The notes under the pieces are model-generated. The model was not told the origin of the DNA, did not search any database, and saw nothing but the letters and a program-made list of their open reading frames with translations. This document shows positions 48,240 to 60,800 of a stretch of 64,000 nt of DNA, in pieces (position 1 is the first letter of the stretch; every line of letters begins with the position of its first letter). Made by a program: the position numbers and the translations under genes. Source of the stretch: Siniperca chuatsi (Eukaryota; Chordata; Actinopteri; Centrarchiformes; Sinipercidae); assembly GCF_020085105.1 (NCBI RefSeq), contig NC_058042.1, positions 21,542,001 through 21,606,000 on the forward strand. The letters are read 5' to 3'.

Positions 48240-49780
48240 ATTATCTTATGAGTTTCCACCACAAGAACACCTGCATGCACCTGTCCCTTTCACCTTACGC
48301 AGTATCTCTGCCTCTTGTATTTCTGAGCATCTCAGAGCAACTGAAATTCTTGTTGTTGTTTTTACCTTCAGTGGTTTAACTACTCACTTTGCTGCAATGA
48401 TGTAGAAGTGTACTCCAGGGTGTGTCAGTACACCATGACATCACTGTTAGGTGTGGTTACAGGTGTAACAGAGTACACTTATGACCACTGGATGGGGTCA
48501 GAGTTAGAATTGAAACTTTTAACCAGACAGGGTAGAGAAACCCTGCTTTTTAGCCCAGTAAAGTTTTGCAAATGTTAGCATTAAATTCAATTATCATTTA
48601 CACACCAAGTAACTAATGAGGTTGAACTTTTTGTAATGGAGATGGAAGAGCTTAGGATCTATCTTCTTTTGTTGTTTGGGAATTTCTGTGAGGACAGCAG
48701 CAATAACTGTACAAAAATGACTTATCATATGACGCATATTCTTCTAGTTACACAGAACCAACAGCAAAGGTTGCGCACTTTGAATAACACAGCAAACAGA
48801 GAAAGAATTAAAATCTGTTATATTTTCAAGTCATATATTGTATAAAACTCCTTGTTACATTGTGTTTAGACAAGCTCTACAGACATTATTAATACAATGT
48901 GTTCTCCCAGACTCACAGTGTTGAAACACTACAAGTACAAACATACAGTTTAGGAAAAAAAAACGTCGTCATAAAAAGTATTAACATATCTAGCACATTA
49001 ACAGAAAATAAAAGTCTTAGTTTCATTTTAGCACAGCTAAATAAGATGATTGCGTAACAATGTCATGCTAACAAACTGAATAGCAAAGACAGAAGGCAAA
49101 GGCAGACCAACCAGCAACTACACAGTGTAATACTGTTTCCATTCAGTGTTAGTACTGAACCATAGAGACTGCTATAGTAAAAGTCAAAACATCTACAGTA
49201 TATTCCATCTTTCTATCAGCACAATTAGGATGTCCAGTGGGCTTCTTAAAGACTCGTTAGGACGTCTGATAGAATTAAAATAATCCTTTCTCGCAGATAC
49301 AAGTCAGTTAGGACTGAAAAAAGCTCAAATAATAGTAACCAAATCCTTATAGCAAGGTTTATGATTCATTAGGTTTTTTACCTGCTGTTCTCAGCATATC
49401 ATTGATACCATATAAAACTACAAGCTGCACCACAGACTTATTTCTTCTTTTCTTTGTCATTACATTCACTAGATTCATTCAAAACCCTCTCAGTAAATTC
49501 TCAACATGAATCATTTTGTTAAGTTGTTAAATTGGTTTCACACTCCTCATGTATGTGGTTAATAATCTGAGGGTAAAATTCTCTTGCTTGGATTGTTAAA
49601 GTGAAAAGTTTGTGTGTTAAACCGTGTAGTTGTCGTTAATGCCACATAGCAACAAAATTGAAGCCTTCTGATTGGATGGACTGGTTAGCTGTGGAAGCTA
49701 CAGTATAGCATGTTGTTACGTTCAAAGGCTGTTAAATCAAAGTGCATTTTCAATGGCAGGCGTACACACATGGAAGAAAA
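48240..49780. other. Intergenic, nothing recognised
   Basis: AT-rich sequence without recognised genes. On the minus strand, AATAAA (complement of 49863-49868, just outside) could serve as a distal kcnk2 poly(A) signal. Confidence 0.35.
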
Positions 49781-49785
49781 CCCTC

Positions 49786-49786
<1 letters not shown>

Positions 49787-49842
<56 letters not shown>
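49787..49842 (+). repeat. (TG)n microsatellite
   Basis: Uninterrupted TG/GT dinucleotide tract of about 56 nt. Confidence 0.97.
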
Positions 49843-49843
<1 letters not shown>

Positions 49844-49849
49844 GCTGGG

Positions 49850-51900
49850 CATTAAAACAGAATTTATTCTTGAACTGTAGCATTGAAACTTTCATGACCT
49901 GTCAGTGTGCAAATCCGTGAATCCACCTATCAAACCATAATATCTCAACAATGTAAACACAAATGATTCAATTTCTCCAAGTTTCTCACACTCTTATCCT
50001 TCAGTTCATAAATGTCCACAGTAAATTGATTAAATTAGATACAATGTTCTCCAGGACACCAGCGGTATGACAGCTGACAATGACAGACAGAGATCAGATA
50101 CATTTCCTTGTAATTGACATTTCTTGCAATTATTTGCATATTTGGTAGCACTACTCAAAAATAGTTTACTGTGAGCTATAGCAGCTTTGGGTCGGTCAGC
50201 AGAGAGTAGAAACTGAAACGTTTGCTGGAATAACCTCTGACACGCAAAATGTGTCAGAGGCCAATCTGATTCTCCGATACATTATGTGTCAGAGTATAAA
50301 TGAACATTTCAGCTCAAAGGGTCACTGCATCATTCATATGTGACTGCTACAATTTCCCAGAACATTTTCTGCTTCCAGACACTAAAACAGATAAGAGCCT
50401 GCAACAGTCTACTTACTTTATCCACTGAGCCATACAAATTATATTAATATAAAAACACTATTGAATGAATATGGCCACATGTGGATCCAGCCCAGCAGAA
50501 CATCATGAGTGTGAACAACTGATTTTGTTTTGTTGGACTGGATACAGACCAACCGCTTTGGGCTTATAAAACACCTCATTTTCCTCAGTTGAAGTAAATA
50601 ATTGTCACTGATAACACAAAAATAAGTATGAACTCTTGTTAAATCAGTTGTCCACCTCCCAGTTTGTTGTGCTCGGCCTTGGTTTGGCAAAGTAAAGAGT
50701 TTAAGGCACAGCAATTGTTTGACAAATTGCCGCATAGAGCCACTCAGTGCTCTAATTCCTTTTAAAAACTACATCCAGAATCAGAAAGACACACTTTGAC
50801 CACTTTGAACCACATCCATCTTCTTCCTCTTCTTTAAAACTAAGAAGAGTTATATCATCTATTGATGCCTTCCATAAAAAAAACAAAATGTTGAGGTGAC
50901 AACATTATAAAGACATCAAAAGTAGGAGTAAAGACTCACTACACTCCAAACAACAAGACTGTAGGACTGCTGGAAACTACAGTGATCAAACAGAGTAAAT
51001 TCTTAGCTCTGATAAGAAGCTACACATCCTCCAGTTTAAAGGTAAGATAGAGACATCACTCTTTGGTTACTCAAAACCATGTTTGAATGATGGGAAGGAA
51101 GTTATACTTTGAAATGGCTTATACTTGTTGTTGATAACGACAGTAACTATTTAAACTGAATGTGTAAATTAAACATTTAACTACAGTACATGTTGTACCA
51201 GGTTTGGAGGAAAAATATGCCAAAAATAAATGAAAGCAATTTCAGTGGTCTGTGGTAGTGATTATAATTGTTAGAAACCCATCTGTAATAAGCAATAGAT
51301 AATAAATTCAGTATCCTACCCTGTAACCTCTTTTACCTAAGCTACTATTCCACAATATATTCAGTTGATTCAGCCGATTACAATAGTGGAAATTATATAC
51401 AGAAAGACTTTAAACTGCATATGCTTTTAAGTCTTATATTTTAGTTTTTGTGAAGGACTGACATTTTTCAGAGCTGCAAATATTTCAACATTAGAGTTAT
51501 CAACTTTTCCCAGGTGGGAAATCTGACAAATTAGCCACTAATGTGAGCTCAATCTAGAAATTCTCTGTACTCAGTTTGTAGCTTGATCAACATCACAGTC
51601 CTCCATTTGTGTAGTTCAATAGAGCACACTGCTCCATCTCATCTGTAGTTCAAACAATATCAAATCCCACCATCTCACAATCTCAACATCTTTACATTCT
51701 GCAGTCATTTAGCACAAAATCTACCTCTCCCCATCACGAGTCCACCATCTTTGTAGTTCAGACATGATCTTCTGTAACATTTACAATTCTCATATCATCA
51801 CATCCCACCATATATGTAACATCTCTTACATGTTTCAGTTAACATCCTTCTGGGATTGTCAGTGTTGTTCTGAATGCAGATGGCAAACAGCAGCGTCCTT
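49850..51900. other. Possible kcnk2 3'UTR or intergenic DNA
   Basis: AT-rich, no ORF of note. A perfect 10-bp inverted repeat with a 7-nt loop lies at 50234-50260 (CCTCTGACAC / GTGTCAGAGG). The 3' end of the kcnk2 transcript cannot be placed from sequence. Confidence 0.35.
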
Positions 51901-51904
51901 CTTA

Positions 51905-51987
51905 AAAACATGGCCGAGGGGTAAAGCCACACACCATATAACTGCACCGCCCATGGTTTGATCCAGCCGGGGACCTTTGTTGCATGT

Positions 51988-52041
<54 letters not shown>

Positions 52042-52110
52042 CTATGTTTCCTGACTGCCTGTATAACATCAACTGACTAAACTGACAACTCAATAAAGAA
52101 AGAAAATGGC
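51905..52110 (+). mobile_element. tRNA-derived SINE with internal (CT)n expansion
   Basis: Shares its plan with the SINE at 5072-5245: a B-box-like GGTTTGATCC (51956-51965), then TTTGTTGCATGT, a CT-rich stretch, CCTATGTTTCCTGACTGCC and a tail ending ACTCAATAAAGAAAG and A-rich sequence. Its CT stretch has expanded to a pure microsatellite at 51992-52038. It lies in the 3' flank of kcnk2, antisense to that gene. Confidence 0.7.
51992..52038 (+). repeat. (CT)n microsatellite inside the SINE
   Basis: About 47 nt of uninterrupted CT dinucleotides, at the place where the SINE family normally has only a short CT-rich patch. Confidence 0.95.
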
Positions 52111-52607
52111 AACAAACAAAAACAAAATTATTCGTAAGTTGTAAAGCTGCGTTGTAAAAATTTATCCTAAATTGTTAGAATGTAAAATATTGAAGTGTTG
52201 CAAACACAGACAGGCATCATGGATATTCTTCTGACTTTTAGATATTAGGTTACCAAAAACTGCACTTTTATGTGTTTTTTTCTCTAAATGTCTTTTGTCC
52301 TTTAGCAAGGGTTAGCTGTTGATTTCAACAAGATAAACTTATGTTCTGTTCACTGGCGGGATGAAGTGAGAAAACTGACCCACTGTCAAAAAATCCACTG
52401 GAGTGTTCATGAACAAGGCTTACATCCCTGTAGAGGGGTGAAGATGTCACTGTTGGGGTCACAAAGCACCACTTTATCATTGTTACTTGATTTTTGAATA
52501 AAAACAGTTCATTTGGTCGAGCAACTCTGCTCTCAGCACTGATGCCACCAAGGATGACACATGGAAAAACCATGGAAAGATCTCGAAAGGTGTTGACCGT
52601 CCTCTTT

Positions 52608-54830
52608 CTACTTGAGGTGTTCAATGACTGAGCTATCTCCTCTCTCTGGGTCTAATCCGTTCATGAACAAACCACCGTTTTTTGCCAGAGGTGTCATCAG
52701 GCCCTCCAGCTCGGCCTGCTTCTCGTTCCTGTCCCGTTCATCGTTGAAATTGACTGACACGGTCCTCCTGGGCAGAGTGAGCTCAGGGCCAGGGCTAAAT
52801 CCCAGCTCTGACGACAGTTTGCGTTTAATTGACGTGGCACGCTGGAACTTATCGTAGATCTCAACGCTAACACGGCGACGTGTTTCTTTGAACTCTGCTG
52901 AGACGTTAGCCGTCCACTCTGCAGCATGAGCTCTGATCTCTCCTACCTGCAAGCAGAGAGAGAGAGAGAGAGAAGTTAGAAGATAGAACGGAGGGATTCA
53001 CATGGATGGCAGGTTTGATTCTTGAAACTGTTGTGTGAACTGTTCAGCAAACAATGCCTGTTTTCATGACAGTGTCAGTTAAATGGCTAAAATATAAAAT
53101 GAAAATGAAATAAAATAGAGAGAAATAAAGAAAAGGAAAAATAGAGTAGAAGAGAACACGTGGAACGGCATTTAGAAATAACCTTTAAAGGACCTTTTTG
53201 GTGGTTTTGTATGAGGAAGGCTATTAACAGTGGTCTGCAGTACTGTGCATTACTGTAGCACATTTCCAGGCACCTTCTGGACAGCAGTTTCCATTCAGTT
53301 CAGCACAATATAAAAATCAACATGCGGAGGAGCTTTGTTATAATGTTCCAACTTTACTTTATTTGACAAAGGTTCTGTAAATTATCTCCATGTGTTATTG
53401 CAATTAAATTCAAACTGTCACTGCTCTGACAACTTTGCTTGTTGGTGCATTCAAGGATACTCGAACATCCAAGACTTGCCAGTCGATCACCAAATCACAT
53501 TATCCCTTTTGTCCATGTTTGACTGTTTTTATTTTTTGTCTATATGATTTTTTTCCACAAGTTGATAAATGTAATGGCAACAGTACAGTCCTTTAATGAT
53601 CTAAAGAGTCTGCATTCATAGCACACTGTGTGTGTGTTTTGTGTTCAGCCTTTAAAAGAGAAAACAGAGCGAGAGAGAAAGAGTGAAACGGAGAGTGACG
53701 ATTACACTGACCAGGAAGTCAACTCAATTACAATAAAACAATGTATCTGCAACTACGTAGGATGTCACAGAGTATTAATCAGCCATGTAAAATGTGACAC
53801 ACACATACACAAACACACAGCTGAGTACACCTTAAATAACTAAATAGCAATAATATGTATATTTCTGGTGGAACAGAGCATGATGTTACAGCAGAGACAT
53901 TATGTTGCAGAGAGCATGCTGCTGCATTTTTTCATCTGACTTCTAAAGCTGAATTTTGAGCTAAATTTATGAAAAAAAAATCAGTTTTGGGAAACACAGC
54001 CATTGCATTACTATCTGTACATCTCAATTTAAATTAATTAAACACCTCACTGTCTGTCTGTCTTCAGATAACCACAGAATCCGATATGAATAGAGGTTTT
54101 CTCTGCTACACCACATAGATTTTTACTCTGTATACCCACTGTGACACGAGGCCATGAAATGCTGCAATACAAATGGAGCAAAACACTGTTTAGCACTTTG
54201 CCGGAAGGGACGAGTCTGTGTATCAGACATCAGGTCTATGAGGTCTTTCATTACAAAAATGTTTTTGCCTTTGACAGTAAAAAAACAGTACAAGTAACAT
54301 TAGAGCTAAGTGAGAGCAAACTCTGTGTTCTGTAGTTTTTCTACAAATGTTACGAACGCAGTATCATGACACCTAACGACAGACAGGCCAATTACTCCTA
54401 ATGAATATAGCCAAGTCTTTCAGTGTTGCTTCTGTTCTTATTCACAAATTCTATACTGTAAGTAAATCCACTTCAAAATAAGGGCAGTTTGATAAAACAC
54501 TGACAGAGACAGAAAAGACAAGAAAAGGCAGACTGACACACAAAAGGAAGAAGTGAAGTAGGGGTTTGCAGAGCCCTGAGCCAAAACACTAATATGCTTA
54601 TTTTGTCTTAATATCTCATCAAAGGGGTACTGGAGCTGCCTTAGAGCCATTCTGGTATCACTCACTTCAGGGCTGAAGAGACCCCTGTGCGCACACCTCA
54701 AATACAGTCTCTAGGTCTGACTATATCACAGTTCCTGATGATAATAACACACACACACATTTACAGGTCAGTAAGATTATGGCATATCTCAGCAGGACTT
54801 CAGAATGACAACCCATGGGGAGCATCAGTG

Positions 54831-54882
<52 letters not shown>

Positions 54883-57800
54883 TGATCATGCATCGACACC
54901 TAACAGTTGCAAACCGGTATCATTCAACTAATTATGTTTAACTAATGGGTACACCATGTCATGTCATCATGTCATCATGTTCTTGTCAAAGATACAAGAG
55001 TGAAACTCTTATATGAGAATTATGTTTGTTAGTTAAGAACTGGCTAAAATGTATAACCAAATCTTTATTCACACTCACCTCTCACTAAAACCCCATTGAA
55101 ATCTAATTACAACAAAGGTGTCGACTCTACCATTCTGGATGGGAACTGCCAGGTTTTTCAATTGAGGGCCCCTGTGAAAACTCCCAGGAAACAACTGAAT
55201 TTATTTGCATAACCTGTGTTGTATTTAGAGCACAGACAGCTCTAGATAAATTTTGAGATAAGGACATCATCACACATTGTCCAAATGATCTCTTTCTTTC
55301 TCTCTGGAGATGTTCAGTATTGGCCTATGACTGTGTTTATGTGTTTGGATGGCAGACAGTGGATTGGATTAGAAAACAGTCTTATCATTGAAATGAAGTT
55401 AAGCAGAGGGCAAAAGTTGAGGCAGGGACGTGGCACTGTAACCGAGTAGCACAAATAAGCTGTGTTGCTGAAAGAGAGATGGAAGGACAGAGAGATAAAG
55501 AAGGCGGAAACATATACATCAACAGATAAATAGGTATGTAGAGAGAAAAAGAAAGAATGACGACACCAACAGTCTCATACCTCTTCTTTCGTCCTCTTGG
55601 AGATGACTCTGAGCCAGTCCCCTATCATGCTGAGGATGGCAGCAAAGTAGGCTAGTCCCACCAGAATCCAGAACCATACAACTGGTTTATAGTAATCTAA
55701 GTACTCTATTTCTGAACCACCTAGACAAGGAGACAGAGGCAGACAGAGACAATGGCTGTGTTATATTCAGTAGAATCCAAAACAGTCCACCCGATGAGAT
55801 ATACAGTCATGATGCAGAGATACAGAAAGGTTTGAAGTGTCTGTCTGTGTTGATATTCGATATTCACTGCCTGTGTGTTTGTACCTGCCACAAAGTCTCC
55901 AAATCCTATGGTAGTCAGGGTGATGACCACAAAGTAAAGGGACTCCAGCGCAGACCAACCCTCGATGTGTTTAAAGATTGCTGCTGGGAGCGCCACAAAC
56001 AGCAGGCAGCCGAACAACACAAACAGCAGGGTGGAGATAATGCGGATCTTTGTCTGACTGATGTCCCAGTGCTGCAGGAGAGCGAGCGAGAGAGAGAAGC
56101 AGAGGAAATTAGCGATATGATAGTGGATTTTAACTGTGCGACAGGTACATTTACAACTTCTAGAGATCTGATCTGTTTGGTCTGTTGGTGATCACTGCGA
56201 ACGTACATAAAGCTGTGGCCCTAAGTGTTCATGGTTTGTTGAAGTTCTTTGGTACAAAAGCTGAGGAAAGCTGTAATGTAAACCGCAAATTATTTGCCTC
56301 TTCACTGGAGCTATTGGAGTGATGGCAAGCAGGTGGTTGAAAGAGAGAATCCAGAGCCAATGTAGATATTTTTATGCTAAAATATGTACATTTGTCACCT
56401 TGTCCAGCAGCGAGAAGTAAGTGAAATTATGTTCAAACCATAGCAAGATGAACGTTGTGCGGCAGTCAATATGAAAGGAAAGGCCATCTGGGCCTATATA
56501 CAGGGTATGGGCTTATACTGTTTTTGATGCATAATAAGACAAAGAGTCTACAGTCATGCTAGCGGCTCTGGGAGGATGTACTTATTTAGCACAGTGCTAA
56601 AATGCTAACATCAGAATGCTACCATGCACACAGTGACAATGCTATCAATGTAAAAAAAACAGACGCACATTTTTCTTGAGTCTAAACAAGATACTGTATT
56701 GTAGATATCTGTTTCACAAGGACTCGCAACACTGCTTATTACATTTACAAAGAATAGACAACATTTCAGCCCAAACTGGCTCTTCATCAGGTACAGAGGC
56801 ATCTGTTGTGAGCTGTTGTGAGACATAAAGTAGAGAGACAATGCTAACATACTAATGTTAAGCAGGTGTAATGTTTACCATGTTCACCATCCTTGTTTAG
56901 CATGTTAGCATGCTAAAATTTGCTAATCAGCACTAAACAAAGTACAGCTGAGAATGATGGGAATGTCATGAGTTTTACAAGTATTGGACAAAATGAAATT
57001 TTGTCCAAACTTATTACAATTCATTCCAAGTTGGACATTAAGGTGTGTAACAAATTTCATGGCAATCCATCCAATATTTGTTGAGACATTTCACTCAAAA
57101 CCAAATGTCAAATCAATTCATCCTCTGGGAACCATGAATGTTTGTACAACATTTCTTGGCAATCCATCCAATAGTTATTGAGATATTTCAGTCTGGACCA
57201 GACACATAACAGATACGGCACATTGTTGAAAAGAAAACTGCTTTTGAAGTGAAATGGTAAAACAGCCAGACGCTGTCAGCAGTAATAGCATTATTCCATC
57301 AATTGGTCCCTTGGGTGCAGTAGAAAAGAAAAGACATTCACAGTATTCACTGAGGGTAATGCTGCAGTGTCGTACAATCTGGGCACAGAGCAATGAGGCT
57401 TTGACAAACACACACACAAACACACGCTTACACAATGAACTTTTGTCCTCTGTCCTCAGCCTCACTCATGATATTCATTACTGAGTCCCTCGGGTGCCCT
57501 GAGAGCAGCAGAAGGAGCAAATCATTTTAAGTTACACACTCTGTAGTCAGATTCCTGCTCTAGTCTAGAAAGCAAATTATTCACAACAGCAACTCCAACT
57601 TTAAAAACTTTTCAGCCTGACCCATCTCATCTTAGAAACACTGTCTTTAACTGAAAATTCAGATAACATGACAAATAAATGAATCAACATGAAAATGTAC
57701 TATTCAACAACAACAACTACAAGGAGACCTACTTCTCATTCACATAGTTTTAGCATTTTAATGAGTTTGGACCAGAGAATAAGAGACTTTATATACTCAG

Positions 57801-60800
57801 TTTGAGCTCTGGAGTCAGCTGCTTAAAGACCGACCTACTGTACTTGCTTTTAATTAAAAGTGGCAATCATTAGCAAGTTTACGGCTTAAATTTTCCACTT
57901 TTGCACAGGAATCCTCTCACTATGTCACTCAGCTGGAGAATTATTCATCCACATGTAAATTAAATTCAAAGATTTTGTTTGCACTTCATCTAAAGTACCA
58001 TTTACACACACATAGCACACCTACATACTATGAGCTCTAGGCTGCACATTTTGTGGCCAACTGTTTTTGTTCATGGCTTCTAAACCAGCTCAGCCTGCAG
58101 AGAATCGGATTCTTAACAGTTTAAAAGGCCACGAATACAAAAGATCAATAACACAAAGGGTTAAAAACCAAGCTGACCTTGTTACTGAAAATTCATCATC
58201 AGGGATTAATTCCCACTGGGGAAACTCATGTTAAAAGAAACAGTAAAAGTGTGAAACCACGGCACTGCAAGGTCCTTTTAATAAAAGAATTCAAAGAAGG
58301 AGGAGGATACATCTCTGAGGGATGGAGTCTACCCAAATTCTTTATGGTAATGTAGTTTTGCATCAATGTGACAAAACACTTTCAACTCTATTGATTGTAC
58401 AGAAAATGAACTATATCACAGAATATATCAGTATTATGTCATCAGATTATTATGTACTATGATATAGGGTTTAACCATCTCACTTACTCTTACCACATGC
58501 TTTGCCTAAATCAGTGAGTAGCATGCTAGTTAAATCAGATGTCGGCCTTTGTAAATATGATCTAAAAGAGCTGGTGTGGGTGAGGACATTGTTGAGAGTG
58601 CTGTGAGTAAACTCTCCTGTGAAATACAGTATCTGTGTGTCTGTCCATGCTATGTGTTTGTGTATGTCACTCCAGACTCACCATGAACATTTTCTCCACT
58701 CTGGCGATGCCCTTGCCGAATATGGTGCCGAGCTGATCTCCTACACCAGCCAAAAGGAAGCCGAAGAGAGGTATCCCTAGCAACGCATAGACAATGCAGA
58801 AAATCCTTCCACCTTCTGTGTGAGGAGAGATGTTCCCAAAACCTGCAGAGAGGACAGAAAGAAAAAGAGACTGAGAAATATGTCACCAGTTCATGCTTCC
58901 CACAACAGTGCACTCATGTAAACACTCATCGTAATAAGTGAAACTACCTAAGCCATGTGATCAGATGATCAGATATAACAAAGCAACAGGTGAGATGAAT
59001 TACTATTTATTCATGTGTTACAGTGCTCCTACAAGATGGTGTGAGTAAGTGACTGTCTACAAAACAAAAGAAGCAAAAGGAAACAAGAAGGGTAATAAGA
59101 GGAGTATGAGAGAGAGTGAGCGCATGGAGACATAACATCCACTGAACACACACATGCATGCACGGTAAATGTATGGCCATGGAGACGGCACTGAATGCTA
59201 GTTTGATTATATCCGGGAAGCGGATATAGAGTCAGTGACCCCTCCACTTCTCACAGCAGTAAGTCATTTTACATAACTGACCGTAACAGCAGGAGTGTGC
59301 ACAGAAAGGCATACATAACACATTCACTTACTTGAAAGGACATTTAAATGATTAGAAGTCATACTGTGATACATACTAAGGAGTGTGACACATCAGACAA
59401 ATACACATTCACACCACAAAAAATCTGATGTCTGAACCACTGGTCTAAATAAACACAGAGGTGCTATATGTCCCTCGTGTGTGTGTGTGTGTCCTACCAA
59501 TGGTTGTGATGACAGTCCCAGCAAAGAAGAAGGCAGAGCTCAGGTCCCACAGGCTGCTGTGGTTGGTCATTGTCCCTGCCGGGTTTACTCCTGAACGGAT
59601 CGCAGACACAACTTGCTGTAGGGGGAGAGAGAGAGAGAGAGAGAGAGATTTGTGTTCAAATTAGTGTTTCAGATCTACAGTCATCAAAGAGTTACCATTA
59701 GACACTCAAATCATCCTCAAATTTTGAATAAATACCACATAGTGTTACTTTCTTGCTGCTCTAAATAATATTACTATGAAATATTTAACAAGGTGCTTTT
59801 GAGCCATGTGTTTCTTGTAGCGGTGCAGGCAGGAAACATGCGTTTGTGTGCTTGCCTGTCTAATGAATTAAAGATGGAAATATATCAAACTTGAGATAAC
59901 CGTAGGCAAGGCAAAAATCTGGAGCTGTCAAAGAGAATGCATTAAGGTGAATGTAGGAGCCCCAGAAGGAGTTAATAGTTCAGAATTGGCAACAGGACTG
60001 GACTAACAAAATCAGAAACAAAGTCTCTGTGGCTCAACATTTGATCCTTCTACTCCTGTGAAGCTGTAGGAGCTGTCCATGGTTCTGGAACCACTGCAGC
60101 TGTGCTGAATTACAACCTTGTACAATACATACATCACTTTTTAATGTGAGGTAAGTCTCACCTTAACCAGCTCCTCCAGCTGGCTCTGGTTGACACAGGA
60201 GTGTCTAGACAGGAACTCCAGCTTCTGGGACAGGATGGCCAAACGCTGGGCACTAGGAGAAAGAAAGGAGAGAAAGTAAGCAAGGTTGAGAAATATTAGT
60301 GATTGTGTCTTCATATTTCAAAAACAGTGTGCACCTTTCTCAAAACCCTTCAAAGAGATAACAGTAAGTGTCAATGACTGATGACTGTACAGCAAAGTCT
60401 CCTAAATTAATAAGTGCTGATTTTGTTTAAACTGTGTGAAAATAACTTGTGTCATAGTTTGAGGTTTTGTCCTGTTTCCTGTTTTATTTTGTAGTATTCT
60501 CCTCCCCTTGTGGTTTTACTTCCTGTCTTTGTTTGGTTTCCCTTCAGTTTAGATTGTTGGCCCCTCCTTGATTGATTGCTGTGTCCCGTTGTCTCACCTA
60601 CTTTAGTGTATTTAGTCCGGGTCTTTTCCTTTGTTCATTGTTGGGTTGTTGTCCCTGTCGTGCATTTTTCGTTGTACTTTGTTCCCGTGTCCAGCATCCC
60701 GGCATTTCTTACCGTGAGTTCAGTTGTATTAATTCTTTGTTCCTTGGACCTTGCCTGTACTGTGGAGTTTTGTATCTTTGCCTGCTCCCTGTCGGATGTG

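Noticed and set aside
55832..56191. Plus-strand ORF of 119 codons
   Set aside because: Antisense to the kcnk2 exon at 55885-56071, which has clear splice sites and a conserved pore sequence.
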